Shown here: piece after piece, positions 37,869 through 41,571 of the stretch
Layout: each line of letters begins with the position of its first letter
How positions within the stretch are numbered: position 1 is the stretch's first letter
IMG/VR virus record: IMGVR_UViG_3300033998_000451
Span: 1-41,571 of that record
From: a virus
Strand: one strand, 5' to 3'
Length of the DNA: 41,571 nucleotides
The notes under the pieces: model-generated
Seen by the model: the letters and a program-made list of their open reading frames with translations, nothing else
What the model was told of the DNA's origin: nothing
Databases searched by the model: none
Position numbers and translations under genes: made by a program

Positions 37869-38312
37869 ATGCCGATGGAGTTGTTTCAGCTTGCGGAACG
37901 GGAGGGGATAATCATTGAATGGTGGGATTTTGAACCCCCGCTGGAAGCTGTCTACTGGGCGGTCCCTGGTTTGCCGCCGGTGATTGGGCTGGCTAACTCC
38001 CTCGACTATGCACCCAGGGCGTATTTCAGGTGTGTGTTGGCAGAGGAGTTGGGTCACCATTTTACCACTGTAGGTTGCCGTATACCTCGCACATATTTCC
38101 ACTACCGGGACCGTATGGAGGTGAGCAGAGCAGAGTATAGGGCTTTAAGGTGGGCGGCGCAATGGTTAATACCCTTGGACAAGCTTGCACAAGCGTTTAA
38201 ATGGGGCATTTTTGAGGTGTGGGAGTTGGCGGAGTGTTTCGATGTGACGGAGGATATGGTGAGGTTTAGGTTAAGCCTACCGGATATGCTGGAACTCCGG
38301 TTGGCGGGATAG
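37869..38312 (+). CDS. ImmA/IrrE-type metallopeptidase (DUF955), variant active site
   Basis: A 147-residue protein of the ImmA/IrrE family, which in ICEBs1 and phage phi105 cleaves the partner repressor upon DNA damage. The active-site region reads VLAEELGHHFTT (about 56-67), so the first His of the HExxH motif is Glu (E59), while catalytic Glu (E60) and His63 remain. The remaining fold (SRAEYRALRWAAQWLIPLDK, WELAECFDVTEDMVRFRL) is standard. It lies directly after the repressor and probably derepresses the early promoter. Confidence 0.85.
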   Translation: MPMELFQLAEREGIIIEWWDFEPPLEAVYWAVPGLPPVIGLANSLDYAPRAYFRCVLAEELGHHFTTVGCRIPRTYFHYRDRMEVSRAEYRALRWAAQWLIPLDKLAQAFKWGIFEVWELAECFDVTEDMVRFRLSLPDMLELRLAG

Positions 38313-38339
38313 GAAAACTAAGAAAGGAGGAAGGGTAAA

Positions 38340-38948
38340 GTGAAAAGATTCTTTGCTTTAGTTGCGGTCTTAACCTTAACGGCAATGTTAATGGTTGGCT
38401 GTGGAGGAGAGAAAAAAGAGACTGCTCAGAGTAACGATAAGTCAAACGTTAAAGCAACAGTACCCTATGAAATTCATTCCGTTAAAGAAGACATGAACAC
38501 TTCTTATGGTACGAAATATGGCGGTCAGACCTACCAGGTTTATGTTGTGGTCAAAGAGCCGGCAAATACCGAGCAACTGAAAGCAGTGTGCCAGGCGGTG
38601 GCTGATGAGGTGAAAAAGAGCTACAAAAAGCAGGTTGACGCCATCCTTATCTTTCCTTTCGATTATCCTGAATACATAGGGTCAGGATTACCATTAGGTG
38701 AAGCTGTTTTAATTTCCGACGGCTCATGGAAATGGGAACTAAAAGAAAAGGATTGGTCAAAGCGCCTTACTCCAGAGGAAGTAAAGATATGGGCTGCTTG
38801 GCAAAAACTTTGGAAAGAAAAGAACGCTGCAAACCCAGGTGCAAGTGTAGATGAAAAGGTCATTACAGCAGAAGTTGCTAAACAGTTTGGCATTCAGCCA
38901 GCTAAGGTAGAAGAAATACTTTCCAAGCAGCTTTCCTGGAGCTTCTAA
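38340..38948 (+). CDS. Lipoprotein of unknown function
   Basis: A 202-residue protein with a type II signal peptide: MKRFFALVAVLTLTAMLMVG followed by the lipobox cysteine, Cys21 (MVGC). The start is GTG 38340 behind AAGGAGG. The mature part (TYQVYVVVKEPANTEQLKAV, DAILIFPFDYPEYIGSGL) looks like a small alpha/beta domain, followed by a helical end. It would be anchored on the outer face of the membrane. It lies between ImmA and a membrane-bound nuclease on the side of the genome expressed in lysogens, so it may be cargo rather than a phage-cycle gene. Confidence 0.75.
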   Translation: MKRFFALVAVLTLTAMLMVGCGGEKKETAQSNDKSNVKATVPYEIHSVKEDMNTSYGTKYGGQTYQVYVVVKEPANTEQLKAVCQAVADEVKKSYKKQVDAILIFPFDYPEYIGSGLPLGEAVLISDGSWKWELKEKDWSKRLTPEEVKIWAAWQKLWKEKNAANPGASVDEKVITAEVAKQFGIQPAKVEEILSKQLSWSF

Positions 38949-38961
38949 GGGGGTAATCGCC

Positions 38962-39963
38962 ATGTGGGATGCCATAGGCATGATTACCCTCTTTCTCGCA
39001 CTTCCAATAGCACTAATAGGAACGATTGTTTCAGCTATCAAGCGTAAGCCGGCATGGAAAAAGTGGCTGGCCGGAACCGGGGTAGCTCTTGTCCTGGTGA
39101 TGGTCAGCGCAGTTAATGCTTCGCATTCAGATAGAGCTACTTACCCCTCTCCGACGGTCCAAACTGCCCAGGTTGCTCCGTCTAAGGTCCAGCAGGCAAC
39201 AGAGCCCCAGGCACAACCGCCAGGTCCTTCTGTTCAGGAGCAGGCCCAAAGCTCTACCCAGTCTGAGCAAAAAACTCAGGTCTCCTTGATAACTGCAAAG
39301 GTCACGAGAGTAGTTGATGGCGATACCATCCATGTAAGTATAGACGGAAAAGATGAAACGGTCCGGCTTATCGGGGTTGATACGCCAGAAACCCATCACC
39401 CAAACCAACCGGTGGAGCCATATGGCCCCGAGGCCGAGAGTTTTACCCGTTCCCAGCTTGACGGTAAAACGGTCTACCTCGAAAAGGATGTACAAGAGCG
39501 AGACAAGTACGGGCGATTATTGGCCTACGTGTGGGTAGACAAACCTACCGAGTTCAATGACCAGGAAGTTCGAGCTAAGATGTTTAATGCCCGGCTCCTG
39601 CTGGACGGCTACGCTCAGCTATTGACCATACCCCCAAACGTCAAGTACGTAGACTACTTTCGCCAGTATCAAACCGAAGCCCGCGAAGGAAATAAAGGGC
39701 TGTGGGCGTTAGGGCCGGTGCCGAATGCTCCGCCTGCTTCTTCTGGCCAAAGTGTACAGGCTTCTGCAAGCACCACCCAGGTTGCTCCCGCCGGCGACCA
39801 GGTTCAGGATAAAAAAGAAATTACGGTTTACGTCACCAGGACGGGAAAGAAATACCACCGTGACGGCTGCCGATACCTGACGAAGAGTAAAATTCCCATG
39901 AGCCTCAGTGATGCAAAAGCCGCTGGATATGAGCCTTGCAGCGTTTGTAATCCCCCGCGTTGA
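38962..39963 (+). CDS. Membrane-anchored thermonuclease (SNase family) with Cys/His tail
   Basis: A 333-residue protein. Two N-terminal hydrophobic segments (about 5-26 and 34-52) anchor it, and a Gln/Pro/Ala-rich linker (to about 108) follows. Residues about 110-248 form a staphylococcal nuclease domain (VTRVVDGDTIHVSI, VRLIGVDTPETHHP, QERDKYGRLLAYVWV, GLWAL) with the metal Asp, Arg135 and Arg185 expected for calcium-dependent DNA/RNA hydrolysis. A second linker leads to a C-terminal cap (about 295-333; KKYHRDGCRYLTKSKIPMSL, YEPCSVCNPP) with Cys and His for a metal site. It may act outside the cell; likely lysogenic cargo. Confidence 0.88.
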   Translation: MWDAIGMITLFLALPIALIGTIVSAIKRKPAWKKWLAGTGVALVLVMVSAVNASHSDRATYPSPTVQTAQVAPSKVQQATEPQAQPPGPSVQEQAQSSTQSEQKTQVSLITAKVTRVVDGDTIHVSIDGKDETVRLIGVDTPETHHPNQPVEPYGPEAESFTRSQLDGKTVYLEKDVQERDKYGRLLAYVWVDKPTEFNDQEVRAKMFNARLLLDGYAQLLTIPPNVKYVDYFRQYQTEAREGNKGLWALGPVPNAPPASSGQSVQASASTTQVAPAGDQVQDKKEITVYVTRTGKKYHRDGCRYLTKSKIPMSLSDAKAAGYEPCSVCNPPR

Positions 39964-39975
39964 GGTGATGTGGTA

Positions 39976-41571
39976 ATGAACCGAGTAGCAGTCTATGCCC
40001 GCGTCTCGTCAGAGGACCAGGCAGAACGCGGAACGATTGAAAATCAAATAGAATTTGCGGCCAAATATTGCGACCTCCACCAGCTGGAAATAGTGGAATG
40101 GTACAAGGATGACGGGATAACCGGCACCATCCCATTGGAGCAGCGACCGGAGGGCAAGAGGTTGCTGGAGGATGCAAAAAAGAAGAGATTCGACCTCCTT
40201 CTTATCTATCGTCTCGACCGATTGGGACGTTCCGCAAGAATAATCTTGAACGCCGTGTACGAGCTGGAACAGCACGGCGTGAAAATTCGTAGCATGACGG
40301 AACCCTTCGACACTGGCGACCCTAACGGTCGCTTTTTACTTACGGTCTTGGCTGGTGTAGCCGACCTTGAACGTGAAACAATTCTTGAACGGATGTGGCA
40401 CGGGGCTAATAGGGCCGCCCGGGCTGGAAAGTGGCTAGGCGGAATTGTACCCTATGGGTACCGGGTGAACGAGGACGGCTATCTTGAAATTAACGAAGAC
40501 CCTCTCCCAGGTATGGATATGAGCGAGGCCGATGTTATCAGGCTTATTTACCGCCTTGTCGCAGAAGAAGGGTATTCCACTATCAAAGTGGCCGATTACC
40601 TTAATGCCCTTGGGGTGCCGCCGGCCTACGTCAAGGATGGAAGGCAGGTAAAGCGTGGCAAGCGCAAGGTGAATACTGCCGGCATATGGAGGCCCGCGCG
40701 GGTGAGGAATATGATTGTTAACCCCACCTATAAGGGGATACACTACTATGGCCGCAGGACTAATAAGAAGCGCGAGCTCATTCCTCGCAAAGTGCCGGCT
40801 ATAGTGTCTGAAGAAATTTGGGAAAAAGCTCAACAGGTACTCAGAGAAAATCAGCTGGAGGCAGTAAAAAACAGCAAGCACCGTCAGTATTTGCTTCGCG
40901 GGCTCATCAAATGTGGGATATGCGGCCTGACCTATCATGGAACGGCCTTCGGTGGTCCCGGTGGTAAGCCAAAGGTATACTATGTTTGCGGTGGAAAAAC
41001 GGCTTACAGAGGTCCGCTCCAAGGGAGGTGTACGTCTAAAAACGTGCCGGCAGAGTGGATAGAGGACCTTGTATGGCAGGAGTGTGTCAATTTCATCGAA
41101 AACCCAGGGGAAGCTATCCAGGAGCTAGCGGCTACGATGGAGGTCAGAAAGTCGCAACGGGCAGCACTGGAAGCCGAGAAGCAAAAGGCACTTATGGCCC
41201 TAAACGAAAAAGAGGCCGAGAAGCAAAGCATTCTCGACCTCTACCGCAAAAGGATTATCAGCAGTCTGGACGTAGAGCAACAGCTCCAGAAAATCACCCA
41301 GGAAAGAAAAGCTCTGGAAGAGCGAGTGCGGGAGCTCGACCGGCAGATTGCCGCAGAGGAGACGTTGATTAATCAGTTTAACACCGCCGAGGAGCTCCTG
41401 GCGGACCTGCGGGCTAAACTCCATTCCGACCCTCCCTTTGAAGTCCGCAGGGAAATTGTCCGGGCCCTAGTGAAGGAAATTATCGTTGATACCAAACCCG
41501 CAGAAAATGGGCGTCCAATTGCCGTAGTTACCGCCAGATATACTTTTTCCAAGGATGTTATACGAACCGCC
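39976..41571 (+). CDS. Large serine recombinase (integrase), 3' end outside the window
   Basis: At least 532 residues from ATG 39976 (GAGGTGAT upstream), still open at the window end. The N-terminal resolvase domain shows YARVSSEDQ (catalytic Ser11), LLLIYRLDRLGRS and LAGVADLERETILERM. A recombinase domain follows (GGIVPYGYRVNEDGYLEINE, TAGIWRPARVRNMIVNPTYK), then a zinc ribbon (IKCGICGLTYHG ... YYVCGG ... GRCTSK) and a coiled coil (about 390-480). Such enzymes integrate phages at attP/attB without host factors. Its location at the edge places attP probably just past the window. Confidence 0.95.
   Translation, partial: MNRVAVYARVSSEDQAERGTIENQIEFAAKYCDLHQLEIVEWYKDDGITGTIPLEQRPEGKRLLEDAKKKRFDLLLIYRLDRLGRSARIILNAVYELEQHGVKIRSMTEPFDTGDPNGRFLLTVLAGVADLERETILERMWHGANRAARAGKWLGGIVPYGYRVNEDGYLEINEDPLPGMDMSEADVIRLIYRLVAEEGYSTIKVADYLNALGVPPAYVKDGRQVKRGKRKVNTAGIWRPARVRNMIVNPTYKGIHYYGRRTNKKRELIPRKVPAIVSEEIWEKAQQVLRENQLEAVKNSKHRQYLLRGLIKCGICGLTYHGTAFGGPGGKPKVYYVCGGKTAYRGPLQGRCTSKNVPAEWIEDLVWQECVNFIENPGEAIQELAATMEVRKSQRAALEAEKQKALMALNEKEAEKQSILDLYRKRIISSLDVEQQLQKITQERKALEERVRELDRQIAAEETLINQFNTAEELLADLRAKLHSDPPFEVRREIVRALVKEIIVDTKPAENGRPIAVVTARYTFSKDVIRTA

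Noticed and set aside
40435-41022. Minus-strand 195-codon frame opposite the integrase
   Set aside because: The plus-strand integrase is continuous with all recombinase motifs, and the opposite frame has no recognisable domain.

Overview
The window looks like an almost complete temperate phage integrated in a Gram-positive, probably clostridial (Firmicutes), host. Pointers to that host are strong AGGAGG-type ribosome binding sites with many GTG and TTG starts, an endolysin carrying an S-layer-homology (SLH) domain, an ImmA-type protease beside a Cro/CI switch, and a large serine integrase. I cannot name the genus; the moderately high GC and gene styles resemble prophages of Moorella/Desulfotomaculum-like clostridia, which is an inference. 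No tRNA, rRNA, CRISPR array or insertion sequence was seen.

Layout, reading the minus strand from right to left. Positions 37.0-36.1 kb hold a Cro-like repressor and early regulators, fired from a perfect TTGACA-17-TATAAT promoter embedded in an operator array. Positions 36-30.3 kb hold accessory and recombination genes: a zinc-ribbon protein, a small membrane protein, a candidate ssDNA-annealing protein, SbcD, SbcC, an ASCH protein and a Gp37/Gp68-family protein. Positions 29.2-25.4 kb hold replication genes: an initiator with an embedded HNH-like domain and a candidate origin, a DnaC-like loader, RusA and small proteins. A terminator at 25.3 kb then separates early genes from a sigma-region-4-like late regulator and the late operon.

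The late operon runs from 24.7 kb to a terminator at 0.34 kb. Packaging and head genes are Mu-like: TerS, TerL, gp29-type portal, gpF-like, gpI-like protease/scaffold, capsid and gp36-like. The contractile tail follows: sheath, tube, a frameshifted assembly chaperone, tape measure, LysM protein, hub, spike, gp25, gpJ, gpI-like and fibres. A 2[4Fe-4S] ferredoxin gene lies between sheath and tube. A small membrane-protein gene with its own terminator lies on the opposite strand before the tape measure gene.

The most striking system is a complete diversity-generating retroelement (DGR) at 2081-5436: a C-type-lectin/FGE-fold tail protein with a variable repeat (VR), an Avd accessory gene, a template repeat (TR), a structured spacer and a reverse transcriptase, in the order known from Bordetella phage BPP-1. 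TR and VR (118 bp each) differ at 12 positions, all of them adenines in the TR coding strand, and nine of ten Asn codons are changed. This is direct evidence of past adenine-specific mutagenesis of the phage's probable receptor-binding protein. A lysis cassette (holin-like proteins and an SLH amidase) follows.

On the plus strand at the right end, the CI-like repressor is followed by ImmA, a lipoprotein, a membrane-anchored nuclease (probable lysogenic cargo) and a serine integrase cut by the window edge.
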